64,000 bases of DNA, taken from Brevibacillus centrosporus. GTDB taxonomy: Bacteria; Bacillota; Bacilli; Brevibacillales; Brevibacillaceae. A program made the translations under genes and the position numbers. Position 1 is the first letter of the stretch. Each line of letters starts with the position of its first letter. Where the stretch lies: NCBI RefSeq assembly GCF_003710815.1, contig NZ_RHHP01000008.1, positions 140,662-204,661 of the forward strand, read 5' to 3'. Below are positions 38,880 through 47,658 of this stretch, one piece after another. A model generated the notes under the pieces. That model was not told where the DNA came from. It searched no databases and saw only the letters and a program-made list of their open reading frames with translations.

Positions 38880-39350
38880 TTAATATTCTACCTTGCTCTG
38901 TGAGTTTGCCCATGTCACGAATGGAATCTGATAGTTTTCTGGTTGAATTTGCAAGAAAGGAATGGTCCTTTCGGCAAAAGGGATCCCGATCTGCTCGTAG
39001 ATAAACTGGTCATCAAATCCGACTTTCGCCGCATCCTGCTTGGTACTTGCAAAGTAAACCGCCTTTGGCCGTGCCCAGTAGATCGCTCCCAAGCACATCG
39101 GGCAAGGCTCACAGCTGGTGTACAGCTCGCAATCTGTCAGCTGAAACGTATTCAGGTTGCGGCAAGCGTCCCGAATCGCCTGAACCTCCGCGTGTGCTGT
39201 CGGGTCATTTGTTGCCGTTACCTCATTACTGCCAGTGCCCACGATCTGCCCATCCCGGACGACAATCGCCCCAAAAGGCCCTCCATGACTCCGAAGTACG
39301 TTCTCCCATGCGATAGTGACGGCTTTCTCCATCCAGGACTGCTGCTCCAT
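38880..39350 (-). CDS. guaD: Guanine deaminase
   Basis: Converts guanine to xanthine and ammonia. 156 residues, the same length as B. subtilis GuaD and similar throughout. Zinc ligands are His in DPTAHAEVQAIR (Glu is the proton shuttle) and two Cys in SCEPCPMCLGA. The family C-terminus ending in EY is kept. It stands alone between the Lrp-type gene and the bce permease gene, a purine-salvage gene inside the segment that splits the pur operon. No riboswitch is seen upstream. Confidence 0.92.
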   Translation of the reverse strand: MEQQSWMEKAVTIAWENVLRSHGGPFGAIVVRDGQIVGTGSNEVTATNDPTAHAEVQAIRDACRNLNTFQLTDCELYTSCEPCPMCLGAIYWARPKAVYFASTKQDAAKVGFDDQFIYEQIGIPFAERTIPFLQIQPENYQIPFVTWANSQSKVEY

Positions 39351-39462
39351 CTCATCTTCCTCCTCGCATTGTCCTCCTCCTTATTCTATGTATGTTTTCC
39401 TTCTCCCATGAGAAGACCTCGTCAGCCGGACTTGTGGATCCACTTACGAGGTCTTCTTTTTC

Positions 39463-41349
39463 TTATTGAGATACAGATCGCTTGAGGTGGAACAAATACC
39501 GGTTGCGAATGATCCAGAAGTAAATCGCCTGGACAATCACGAAGCTGAGCAGCACGATTGCCGTCGGCTTGAAAACGGAAGCGATGAGCATGAGCTTCAG
39601 CAGGCTTTGCAAGGAAACGAAAGCAACTATGCTATGAATGATTGCTGCCACGATCGGAACGAAGAACAGCAGTGCGATCTGCGTCGTCACCACTCGGGAC
39701 AGCTCTCGATCCGAAAGTCCGATTTTCGATATGGCTCCGTACTGCCGTTTGTCATTTTCCAAATCGGTGTACAGCCGGAAGTACAAAAAGCTGGCGGCCG
39801 CCACGAAAAACAGAACTCCTACGAACAGCCCGATAAAGAGTAGCGTATTCGCCATTTGCTTCATGGAGTGGTAGACAGGGGCACGGGCGCTAAAATAGTA
39901 GTGCTCGCCGTAATGCTCGATCTTCTCCTGCAGGCTCAAGCTGATTTCCTGCGTATCCTTCCATTTTGGTACCACATATCCGTACCGCACCTCTTCATTC
40001 AGACCCTTCAGCTGGTCGTAGACGCGATCCGGAATGACAGCCAAACGTTCGAAATCCAGTCCACTTAGCAGCGGGTTGATTTTCGTATCCGTTTTTACCG
40101 CCAGCTCGTTTGACCCGACGGTAAGCATCTTGCTATCCACGGAGTCTCCAAACCAGCGAACGACCAGGAACGCCTCGTTGTCCCCGAGCTTCAGCTCCCG
40201 CGAATTCGCGGCCAAGGCAAATTGGTTGTAGTCCGTCAGCTTGACCACACCGACAGTCTCATCGTTGACCTTTTGCGGCAAAAGACGCATCGTCGCTTGA
40301 TGCTTTTCAAAGGAAAAACCGTTTTGGAGCAGGCTGTTTTCAATCAGCGCGAGATGCTTTTGCTCCTCCAGATTCCCTTTATTGGTTTGATATTCAAAGG
40401 CAAACGGATTCGTTTTCACGACGGTTTCCTGGATCGAGCCAGCCAGAGCGGCCAGCGTCCCAATGGCACAAAAGGCGATCGTGGATACGATGCAGACGAG
40501 GAAAAACATGCGCGCGTTATCCTTCATCCGATTATCCAAATCAGAGAACGTAATCAGATTGGTTCGTTTCCAGTAAATCGAGCGCCTTTTTTTCAAAAAA
40601 CCGATGAAAAAGACACTGAGCTGTGTAAAGAGCAGGTACGTGCCTGCGATCGTCAAAGCCGTTACGGGCAAAAGCAGGACCACGACAGAGATGCCATCGG
40701 CAGTCAGCGCCAGGACATAGGCGATTCCCAACAATCCCGCCGCTAAAAAAGAGAGAACCACCGATGCTTTCGGCTCCCTCTTTGGACGTTGACTGCCCTG
40801 GAGCAGATCCAGCAGGCTTTTGCTCCTGAGCAGCAATACCGTAAAGATCGAAATCGCAGCGAACAAAATGAGAAACGCCACGAACGTCAAGCCAATCGCT
40901 TTCCAGGGAAAGTAAAACTCCAGTGCCTGCACATCCAGCAAAAAGCCGGCAAATTGAAAGAACAGCTTAACTAAAACCAGCCCCAGCACGATCCCGCAAA
41001 GAATGGAAACGCCCCCGATCAGCATCGTTTCCATAAAAATCAGCAGGTTGCGCTGCTTTGCCGTCATTCCATGCATGAACAGGATACCGAATTCCTTTTC
41101 CCGTTTCTTCAAGAAAGCACCGACGCAATAGAAAAGAAAGAAGAAAGCAAAGAGAAAAATGATATACTCCGCGACGATCATGCCTGTCGCGACAGATCCA
41201 TGAATCTCTTCATCATCGATGCCCGGATGGAAAATAAACATGGCATAAACGAAAAAAATCATGACAGAAAAGACGCTGCTCAAAAAGAAAGCCGCATACG
41301 TTCGCTTGTTTCGCAGGACGTTGTTACACGCGAACTGTCGAAAGGTCAT
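39463..41349 (-). CDS. bceB: Bacitracin-type ABC transporter permease
   Basis: A 628-residue FtsX-like permease of the BceB family: ten transmembrane helices with the long extracellular domain between helices 7 and 8 (about residues 300-510), which binds peptide antibiotics or their lipid-linked targets. Start ATG at 41349 (MTFRQFACNNVLRNKRTY) is the family N-terminus; upstream frame is spurious. It overlaps bceA by 26 bases. Works with BceA and signals to BceS. Confidence 0.92.
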   Translation of the reverse strand: MTFRQFACNNVLRNKRTYAAFFLSSVFSVMIFFVYAMFIFHPGIDDEEIHGSVATGMIVAEYIIFLFAFFFLFYCVGAFLKKREKEFGILFMHGMTAKQRNLLIFMETMLIGGVSILCGIVLGLVLVKLFFQFAGFLLDVQALEFYFPWKAIGLTFVAFLILFAAISIFTVLLLRSKSLLDLLQGSQRPKREPKASVVLSFLAAGLLGIAYVLALTADGISVVVLLLPVTALTIAGTYLLFTQLSVFFIGFLKKRRSIYWKRTNLITFSDLDNRMKDNARMFFLVCIVSTIAFCAIGTLAALAGSIQETVVKTNPFAFEYQTNKGNLEEQKHLALIENSLLQNGFSFEKHQATMRLLPQKVNDETVGVVKLTDYNQFALAANSRELKLGDNEAFLVVRWFGDSVDSKMLTVGSNELAVKTDTKINPLLSGLDFERLAVIPDRVYDQLKGLNEEVRYGYVVPKWKDTQEISLSLQEKIEHYGEHYYFSARAPVYHSMKQMANTLLFIGLFVGVLFFVAAASFLYFRLYTDLENDKRQYGAISKIGLSDRELSRVVTTQIALLFFVPIVAAIIHSIVAFVSLQSLLKLMLIASVFKPTAIVLLSFVIVQAIYFWIIRNRYLFHLKRSVSQ

Positions 41350-42094
41350 AGTTGTTCCCTCCCAAAAAAGACAGCGCATCAATGATCTTTTGGAAGAACA
41401 CCTGGCGACTTTCCCCCCGGTACATTTCGTTGTGCAGCTGACCATCCTTGATAAAAATGACGCGATGGCAGTAGCTCGCAGCCAAAGCATCATGCGTGAC
41501 CATCATCATTGTCGTATTTTCCGATTTATTGATAGATTCGAGCGTCTCCATCACAGTACGGGACGACTTCGAATCCAGATTTCCCGTCGGTTCATCCGCA
41601 AGTAGGAGGGACGGCGTATGAATAATGGCACGGGCAATCGCCGTACGCTGCCTTTGTCCACCCGAAACCTCGAAGGTGCGTTTGTCCAAAATCTCCTGAA
41701 TGCCAAGCTTCGCCGCGATCGACTGCAGCCGCTCCTCCATGACTGAGACGCTCTCTCCCTCCAATGTCAGGGGCAGCACAATATTTTCTCCGATCGTCAG
41801 CGTATCCAGTAGATTGAAATCCTGAAAAACAAAGCCCAGCTCTCTGCGTCGAAACAGGGCCAGCTTATCCTTTTTCAACAAATGCGGGTTGGTCCCTTTC
41901 AGCAGGACGGCCCCGGATGTAGGGGTATCGATGGTCGCAATCATGTTCAACAAGGTGGTTTTCCCACTTCCTGAAGGACCCATGATCCCGACGAATTCCC
42001 CTTCTCGAATCGTTAAATCTATATCCGTCAACGCGCGGTAAGTTACCTTGCCTCCGTAGATTTTGCTCAGACTATTCACCTGCAACATGTCCAT
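41324..42094 (-). CDS. bceA: Bacitracin-type ABC transporter ATPase
   Basis: A 256-residue ATPase: Walker [13 protein letters not shown], signature SGGQRQRTAIARA, Walker B LLLADEPTGNLD. The ATG at 42094 has GGGG upstream; a GTG- or ATG-initiated extension to 42121 adds nine residues without homology. Its promoter and BceR-like operator lie in the gap and inside the end of bceS. Confidence 0.92.
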   Translation of the reverse strand: MDMLQVNSLSKIYGGKVTYRALTDIDLTIREGEFVGIMGPSGSGKTTLLNMIATIDTPTSGAVLLKGTNPHLLKKDKLALFRRRELGFVFQDFNLLDTLTIGENIVLPLTLEGESVSVMEERLQSIAAKLGIQEILDKRTFEVSGGQRQRTAIARAIIHTPSLLLADEPTGNLDSKSSRTVMETLESINKSENTTMMMVTHDALAASYCHRVIFIKDGQLHNEMYRGESRQVFFQKIIDALSFLGGNNYDLSTVRV

Positions 42095-42126
42095 CGGTCT
42101 TACCCCTTTCTCGCACTTCATACCCC

Positions 42127-42192
42127 ACTATACGAAAAGTGCGCGACCTACCGCCATCGAATTAACTTTCAGCTTTCTTACGATCTTGTAAG
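42127..42192 (-). promoter_or_regulatory. BceR-like operator and promoter of bceA
   Basis: Minus strand: CTTACAAGATCGTAAG, then N4, CTGAAAGTTAA and TCGAT (42157-42192), then a TATAGT -10 at 42127-42132. The inverted core fits the TNACA-N4-TGTAA element described for B. subtilis Bce-type response regulators, with one mismatch. It overlaps the end of bceS. The same element occurs upstream of the sigma gene at 44605-44640. Confidence 0.65.
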
Positions 42193-43178
42193 GTTGGAAG
42201 AACCCCTGACATAATCAGCCGTACCGTCGTTCCGTTCCCTACCTCTGATTCCAGCTCTACCCCGTGATGCAGCCGCCCGCAAATTTCTTTTACCAGATAC
42301 AGCCCCATTCCCGTAGATTCCGGGTATTTGCGGCCATTTTCTCCTGTAAAATAAGGCTGAAACACGCGGCGAATGTCCTCCGGAGGAATCCCGATCCCAT
42401 AATCCTGTACCTCCAACGCGACATTCGGTCCCAGCTCGTAAGCACGGATGGACACCTTGTTGCTCTTTCCTGCCGAATAGCGCACAGCATTGGTCAACAG
42501 CTGATTGAGCACAAAGGCGAGCCACTTCTCATCCGATTCCACGCGCCACGTCTCGTCGATCTTTACCTCCGGGTAGACCTGATTGCGGATGAAGAGCCGC
42601 TTGTTTTCCGCGAGAACGTTTTGGACAAGACTGCGAAGAGTTACCTGCTCCACCAGGAAATCCTGCTCGAACCGATCCAGCCGGGCAATGTACAGTACCG
42701 TTTCCAGCCCGCGCTTGATCCGATCCACCTCTTCCCGGACGCTTTCCGCCGTCGGATCATCCTCGTTTTGCAGGAGCAGGTGAATGACCGAGATCGGCGT
42801 TTTCATCTGGTGCACCCATTGCTGGATAAAAGTCGTATAGTCTCGCTGCTTGTTTTCATAGGCATGCAGCTGTTCCTTGTACAGCCGATAATGCTCCAGA
42901 AACGTCTCGTCCATCGCACGGCACAATGCCGCATTGCCGTGTGTCTGCGTCAGCTCCTCGAGCGATTGCACCGGGTTGCTCAAACGCTGGTAGATAGCGC
43001 GATGCGTCAAATAGCGCACGACCAGAAAAGCCCCTGCGAAAAAGACCGACAGGAACATGGCGTAGATCATTAAGGATTGGTTCCAGTATCCGTCCAACGT
43101 AAAAATCAGCAGCAGCAAGATGAGCTGAACGAGGAAAAATACCGCAAAAGCCCATTGATCCCGGAGGAACAGCTTCAT
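42162..43178 (-). CDS. bceS: Bce-type sensor histidine kinase (intramembrane-sensing)
   Basis: A 338-residue kinase with two N-terminal transmembrane helices and almost no extracellular loop, the hallmark of BceS kinases, which sense through the transporter. The phospho-His is in QQWVHQMKTPISVIH, followed by an N box (NQLLTNAVRYS) and ATP-binding DYGIGIP and GMGLYLVKEI. It overlaps bceR by 4 bases. Confidence 0.92.
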   Translation of the reverse strand: MKLFLRDQWAFAVFFLVQLILLLLIFTLDGYWNQSLMIYAMFLSVFFAGAFLVVRYLTHRAIYQRLSNPVQSLEELTQTHGNAALCRAMDETFLEHYRLYKEQLHAYENKQRDYTTFIQQWVHQMKTPISVIHLLLQNEDDPTAESVREEVDRIKRGLETVLYIARLDRFEQDFLVEQVTLRSLVQNVLAENKRLFIRNQVYPEVKIDETWRVESDEKWLAFVLNQLLTNAVRYSAGKSNKVSIRAYELGPNVALEVQDYGIGIPPEDIRRVFQPYFTGENGRKYPESTGMGLYLVKEICGRLHHGVELESEVGNGTTVRLIMSGVLPTLQDRKKAES

Positions 43179-43873
43179 TGCCCATCCTCCCAGACTGCCC
43201 TCAGACGGTATCCCGAGCCACGCACCGTTTCCACCGTGCCTTCGAGCCCCATGTCCTTGAGCTTTCCGCGCACCCGTGTGATGTAGACGTTCAGCGTATT
43301 TTCATCTACAAACTGCTCGTCCCAGAGCTTCTCCAGCAGACGCTCCCTACTGACGACACGCGGGTATTGATTCATCAGCGCCTCCAGCAGCAGGGCTTCC
43401 TTTTTGCTCAGCTCTACCTTGGTATCGTGTATGGACAGCTCCAACCGTTCCAAAAACAGCTTGAGCCCTGCCACCTCTACCGTCCGCTCTCCCTCCTGAG
43501 GTGCGTACAAACCGTAGGCGCGTCTCAGCTGGCTGCGAATCTTTGCCATGACCACATCGTAGTCAAACGGCTTTGTGATGTAATCATCGGCCCCGTTTTC
43601 CAATGCCATCACCTGATCCATTTTGCTATCCCGCGCAGAGATGAACAGGATCGGGCAGTTCGATTCCTGGCGCATTTGGCGGCACCAGTAGAACCCGTCG
43701 AATTTGGGTAGATTGACATCCAGCAGGACCAAGTCTGGCCGAACCTCTGAAAATACGTCCATGACCCGGTCAAAGTGTTCGACATTCACTGTATGATATC
43801 CGTATTTTTCCAACTGACTCTGCAGTAATTGATTGATTTTAGGATCGTCCTCTACGATCATAATGGTCGACAT
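43175..43873 (-). CDS. bceR: Bce-type response regulator
   Basis: A 232-residue OmpR-family regulator: receiver domain with phospho-Asp in LVLLDVNLP, then a winged helix (RVVSRERLLEKLWDEQFVDENTLNVYITRVRGKL). It should activate bceA and, from the shared operator, possibly the upstream sigma gene. A TATAGT -10-like sequence lies in its leader. Confidence 0.93.
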   Translation of the reverse strand: MSTIMIVEDDPKINQLLQSQLEKYGYHTVNVEHFDRVMDVFSEVRPDLVLLDVNLPKFDGFYWCRQMRQESNCPILFISARDSKMDQVMALENGADDYITKPFDYDVVMAKIRSQLRRAYGLYAPQEGERTVEVAGLKLFLERLELSIHDTKVELSKKEALLLEALMNQYPRVVSRERLLEKLWDEQFVDENTLNVYITRVRGKLKDMGLEGTVETVRGSGYRLRAVWEDGQ

Positions 43874-43991
43874 CGCTATGTACCCCTCTCTTTCCTAAGT
43901 CTCCATCATTCCATCCTCTACTATACCTTAGGAAAACTAGGCTTGTCGCCAAGTCCCACAGCAAAAATCCAAACTTTTCCTTTTTCTCTCC

Positions 43992-44021
43992 AAAAGAAAA
44001 GGATGGACCAAATGTCCACCC
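43992..44021 (-). terminator. Terminator after the ECF sigma gene
   Basis: Minus-strand stem GGGTGGAC / GTCCATCC with an ATTTG loop, followed by TTTTCTTTT. It begins at the sigma stop codon and separates the sigma gene from bceRS. Confidence 0.75.
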
Positions 44022-44536
44022 TACGCTTGCGCCTTCATCATTTGTTGAAGCTTCTTGATCCCGCGGAAGTGCAGGATTTTGACCGATGCCTCGGTTTTCC
44101 CGAGGATTTCCGCGATCTCGTTCATTCTCAGATCAGCCAGGTAACGCAGCTGAATCACATTGCGCTGATCGACCGTCAGCGTATGTACCTTTTGCCACAG
44201 TACATCGGTGGATTCCTGTATCAGGAGGCATTCCTCCGGCAGCTCATCCGTAGCTTTGAGCGAGGAAAATGTATCCTGATCGACCGGGCACTCCCGCTTT
44301 TTGCGCATGTAATCAATCAAGGCGTTGTGCGCGATGCGGAAAATCCAAGCGCCAAATGGATGGCGTCCGTCGTATTGCTCCAGCTTGGAGTAAACTTTGA
44401 TAAACACTGTCGTGGTCAGGTCCTCAACGTCCCAAACATTTTTTACACGATAGCGGAAATAGCGATATATTTTGGCGGAGTATTCTTCGTAAATTTGCTG
44501 ATGATTCATTTTTGGATAAATCAGTGCGGTATTCAT
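44021..44536 (-). CDS. ECF-type RNA polymerase sigma factor
   Basis: A 171-residue sigma-70 family, ECF subgroup protein. Region 2 holds YRYFRYRVKNVWDVEDLTTTVFIKVY and GAWIFRIAHNALIDYMRKK. Region 4 holds LTVDQRNVIQLRYLADLRMNEIAEILGKTEASVKI. No anti-sigma gene adjoins it on either side, which is unusual for ECF factors. It is preceded by an operator-like element shared with bceA, suggesting control by BceR under envelope stress. Confidence 0.9.
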   Translation of the reverse strand: MNTALIYPKMNHQQIYEEYSAKIYRYFRYRVKNVWDVEDLTTTVFIKVYSKLEQYDGRHPFGAWIFRIAHNALIDYMRKKRECPVDQDTFSSLKATDELPEECLLIQESTDVLWQKVHTLTVDQRNVIQLRYLADLRMNEIAEILGKTEASVKILHFRGIKKLQQMMKAQA

Positions 44537-44575
44537 TATCGATCTCCCATTTCATGATCCGTATGAGTTGATTTC

Positions 44576-44640
44576 ATTGTATCGGGGATCTGATGTGGGA
44601 ACTATCGAGTTAACTTTCAGGAACCTTACACTTTTGTAAG
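44576..44640 (-). promoter_or_regulatory. BceR-like operator and promoter of the ECF sigma gene
   Basis: Minus strand: CTTACAAAAGTGTAAG, a perfect TTACA-N4-TGTAA inverted repeat, then N4, CTGAAAGTTAA and TCGAT (44605-44640), then TACAAT at 44576-44581. Over 37 bases it is identical to the bceA element at 29 positions. The distance from TTAA to the -10 is 28 bases here and 29 at bceA. Confidence 0.65.
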
Positions 44641-44754
44641 TTTTTCATGCTGTTGGCGTAATCCATCCCCACCGCCCCTATGTCGGACAACCTTACTATA
44701 GCAATCCGTTGTGGCAGAAGCGCGTAAAGAATGTGGAAAGGTGTGGGAAAAAAT

Positions 44755-44787
44755 AAAAAAGGGACCATTCATAACATGGACCCTTTC
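44755..44787 (-). terminator. Terminator after the DUF4062 module
   Basis: Minus-strand stem AAAGGGTCCAT / ATGGTCCCTTT with one T-T mismatch and a 7-base loop, then a T run. Confidence 0.7.
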
Positions 44788-44792
44788 TTGAT

Positions 44793-44978
44793 CTATCGTC
44801 TTTTGGATTCTTCAATTCCCTTTAGAATGCTCGCTTGATTCTCTTTAAACTGCTCTTTGTTTTGTTTTATAAAGTCGTCAATACTACGCTTGGGTGTTGC
44901 AAACAATAGAGCATCTTTCGATATAAATCCATTGGCCGCCTCAATCTTACCGTCCTTCAGTACATAAACGTTACTCAT
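44793..44978 (-). CDS. Small hypothetical protein coupled to the DUF4062-like gene
   Basis: A 61-residue charged protein that I do not recognise. A short beta hairpin start (VYVLKDGKIEAANG) is followed by a hydrophilic helix (DDFIKQNKEQFKENQASI). Its ATG overlaps the stop of the upstream gene by 4 bases, a sign that the two proteins are made together and may act as partners. A terminator follows. Confidence 0.6.
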   Translation of the reverse strand: MSNVYVLKDGKIEAANGFISKDALLFATPKRSIDDFIKQNKEQFKENQASILKGIEESKRR

Positions 44979-46159
44979 GACTGCAGCCCCCTTAAAACGG
45001 ATTTTACATAACGAATCGTTAGCGCATTACCATGGACTCTCATTATACCATCATAGATAAAGGACTCACAACTTTTGAATTTCTGGATACTCCACGTTCG
45101 ACCTGCTGGAAAGTGAAAGGAAATGATGTATTCACCAACTCTCAAGGTCAGGTAAAAGGTTTGCTTGGATTCTTTGTAAAAAAGCACTGGATCTGGGCTT
45201 GCCAAATGATAAGTAACGGCTACAAATGAATCTTGATTTGACAAATCAAAGGAAGCACCTGGCGAAATACTCGTTCGTCCATCCGCTTCTTCGCATATGA
45301 TGCTGTCCTGAGAGCGTTTGAACAGTACGACAGCGGAACAATCTCGAAAATCACCTTGAGGGATTATCGCATAGTTACCCAGTACCTGCTTAATTTCCCC
45401 TCCCTTTAAACTACTCCGAATTTCAGATAAAAATCCTCTTTGATCGGTGATCTCTCTAATGCTCAGTTTATTCATTACGGAAGAAATAACATCCGTGAAA
45501 TCTTGATACGAACTTGCCAGTCTTTCGTTTTCTTCTGATTGTTCACGTCTCGGGATCAACACGACCCCTTGCCGGAGTATATCGCTGAACATACTGCCCC
45601 AATCTTTTGGGACTCCAAGCGCAATTTCTTGGACCATCACCTTATGTATATCGATAATATCGTGGAGCAACGCCCAAATATATGGATCTGTTGGTACTAA
45701 TGGTTGTAAGACTCCCTTGTGCTGCAAATCTTCAACGTGGCGAAAAACATCACCGCAATCCGGCAAGGTTCCATTTATCTGCTCATAACTTGCCACATAT
45801 TCATTTATTTGACTTCGAACATTTTGGAAATAGTATTGCAACACCGATTTTTCCACAAAAATCTGCATATATTTTTGGCTTGTCCACGCTTGAATATATT
45901 CCAAATGAGTTACTGTCCGATTGGCATCCTTCAGATAGCTCCCTGCTGCAGTATAGATAAAAAGAAGATAAATATGGCTTTCATTAACCAGCCTCAAGCA
46001 TTGCTCAACAGACGACTCTCCAGGCAATGCCAATCCAAAACTAGGCTTTTCATACATGATAGGTTCATGTCCAAGTCCTGTCAAAGTTTCATACATAGAG
46101 TTGCGGAGTGGAACTAGACTATCCTGTCCGACCGAGCTAATAAATATTTTGCACTTCAT
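44975..46159 (-). CDS. DUF4062-like protein with unassigned C-terminal domain
   Basis: A 394-residue protein. Residues 1-~110 (KIFISSVGQDSLVPLRNSMYE, then a CLRLVNESHIYLLFI strand and HLEYIQAW) match the DUF4062 pattern, a TIR-related Rossmann-like fold found in predicted signalling and anti-phage proteins. The middle is helical. The last ~170 residues look like a GAF-like or beta-rich sensor (VVLFKRSQDSIICEEADG, RVGEYIISFHFPAG), unassigned. Its codon choice is visibly more AT-rich than the neighbours. With the coupled 61-residue protein it forms an isolated two-gene unit between the sigma gene and purB. Confidence 0.65.
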   Translation of the reverse strand: MKCKIFISSVGQDSLVPLRNSMYETLTGLGHEPIMYEKPSFGLALPGESSVEQCLRLVNESHIYLLFIYTAAGSYLKDANRTVTHLEYIQAWTSQKYMQIFVEKSVLQYYFQNVRSQINEYVASYEQINGTLPDCGDVFRHVEDLQHKGVLQPLVPTDPYIWALLHDIIDIHKVMVQEIALGVPKDWGSMFSDILRQGVVLIPRREQSEENERLASSYQDFTDVISSVMNKLSIREITDQRGFLSEIRSSLKGGEIKQVLGNYAIIPQGDFRDCSAVVLFKRSQDSIICEEADGRTSISPGASFDLSNQDSFVAVTYHLASPDPVLFYKESKQTFYLTLRVGEYIISFHFPAGRTWSIQKFKSCESFIYDGIMRVHGNALTIRYVKSVLRGLQS

Positions 46160-46298
46160 TGGCTTTGTTGCACTCCTCCCTATCTAATGTTTCCATATTA
46201 TCAAATACGGCCCGGAAATTGTCATCCTTTTCAGAAAAAAGCGACACTATCCTCCACTATTCCTGTCACTTTTGGCCACTTATATCTTCCTCTCATAC

Positions 46299-46331
46299 AA
46301 AAAGCCTTCCAACGGTTTCCCAATGGAAGGC
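46299..46331 (-). terminator. Terminator after purB
   Basis: Minus-strand stem GCCTTCCA / TGGAAGGC with a 12-base loop followed by TTTTT. It closes purE-K-B, so these genes do not read on to any purC. Confidence 0.85.
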
Positions 46332-46362
46332 ACTTCAAAGTTATATTTAAGGACACAGCTCC

Positions 46363-47658
46363 TTACGCCAGCCCAAGACGTTGGAAAATGGTATCCACAT
46401 GCTTGAGGTGATAGCGGTAGTCGAAGCACGCATCCAGCTCTTCTTTGGTCAGCGTAGCGCTGATCGTAGGGTCTTCCTCCACGATGGCACGGAAGGAACG
46501 CTGCTCTTCCCACGCTTGCATCGCGCGCGGCTGTACAGTGTCGTAAGCTTGCTCGCGGCTCATGCCTTTTTCGATCAGGCTGAGCATGACATGCTGTGAG
46601 TAGATCAGACCAAAGGTACGGTCCATGTTGCGCTTCATGTTTTCCGGGAAAACGGTCAAGTTTTTCACGATGTTGCTGAAACGGCGCAGCATGTAGTTCA
46701 GCGCTTGTGTCGCGTCCGGCAGAATGATGCGCTCTGCGGAGGAGTGGGAGATATCGCGCTCATGCCACAGAGAAACGTTTTCGTACGATGTCAGCATATA
46801 GCCACGAATGACGCGCGCCATACCGGTGATGTTTTCGCTGCCGATCGGGTTGCGTTTGTGCGGCATCGCCGAAGAGCCTTTTTGTCCTTTAGCAAACGCC
46901 TCTTCTACTTCACGCATTTCGCTCTTTTGCAGGCCGCGGATTTCTGTTGCGAATTTCTCCAAAGAGGTAGCGATCAGAGCTAGTGTCGCCATGTACTCGG
47001 CATGACGGTCACGCTGCAGCGTTTGGGTAGAGATCGGAGCAGCAGACAGGCCCAGCTTTTCGCACACGTAGGCTTCCACGAACGGGTCGATGTTCGCATA
47101 CGTACCTACTGCACCGGAAATTTTGCCGTACGCCACTTCTTTTTTCGCTGCGCGGAAACGGGCGAGGTTGCGCTTCATCTCTTCGTGCCACAGGGCCAGC
47201 TTCAGGCCAAAAGTTGTTGGCTCCGCATGTACCCCATGCGTGCGGCCCATGCAGACCGTATCCTTGTGCTCGCGAGCTTTCTCAGCCAGAACCGCGATGA
47301 AGTCCTCGATGTCTTTTTCCAAAATTTCGTTGGCTTGACGCAGCAAATAGGAGAGGGCTGTATCGACTACGTCTGTAGAAGTCAGACCGTAGTGCACCCA
47401 CTTTTTCTCTTCGCCCAATGTTTCCGATACCGCGCGGGTAAAGGCTACTACGTCATGGCGCGTTTCTTCCTCGATTTCATAAATGCGCTTGATGTCAAAG
47501 CTGGCTTTGTCCCACAGCTTGTTTACATCCTCCTCAGGGATGACACCCAGCTTGGACCATGCCTCGCACGCGAGGATTTCCACTTCCAGCCACGCTTGAA
47601 ATTTGTTTTGCTCTGTCCAGATGGCGCGCATCTCTGGGCGGGAATAACGTTCGATCAT
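46363..47658 (-). CDS. purB: Adenylosuccinate lyase
   Basis: Cleaves SAICAR and adenylosuccinate, giving AICAR or AMP plus fumarate. 431 residues from ATG 47658, the exact length of B. subtilis PurB; GGAGG is 8 bases upstream. The superfamily signature [17 protein letters not shown] is present, along with the catalytic His in TSTDVVDTA and [11 protein letters not shown] regions. It overlaps purK by 4 bases. Confidence 0.97.
   Translation of the reverse strand: MIERYSRPEMRAIWTEQNKFQAWLEVEILACEAWSKLGVIPEEDVNKLWDKASFDIKRIYEIEEETRHDVVAFTRAVSETLGEEKKWVHYGLTSTDVVDTALSYLLRQANEILEKDIEDFIAVLAEKAREHKDTVCMGRTHGVHAEPTTFGLKLALWHEEMKRNLARFRAAKKEVAYGKISGAVGTYANIDPFVEAYVCEKLGLSAAPISTQTLQRDRHAEYMATLALIATSLEKFATEIRGLQKSEMREVEEAFAKGQKGSSAMPHKRNPIGSENITGMARVIRGYMLTSYENVSLWHERDISHSSAERIILPDATQALNYMLRRFSNIVKNLTVFPENMKRNMDRTFGLIYSQHVMLSLIEKGMSREQAYDTVQPRAMQAWEEQRSFRAIVEEDPTISATLTKEELDACFDYRYHLKHVDTIFQRLGLA

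Noticed and set aside
8640..46331. Prophage or integrative element as the cause of the pur split
   Set aside because: No integrase, transposase, phage gene, attachment repeat or tRNA junction was found within or at the edges.
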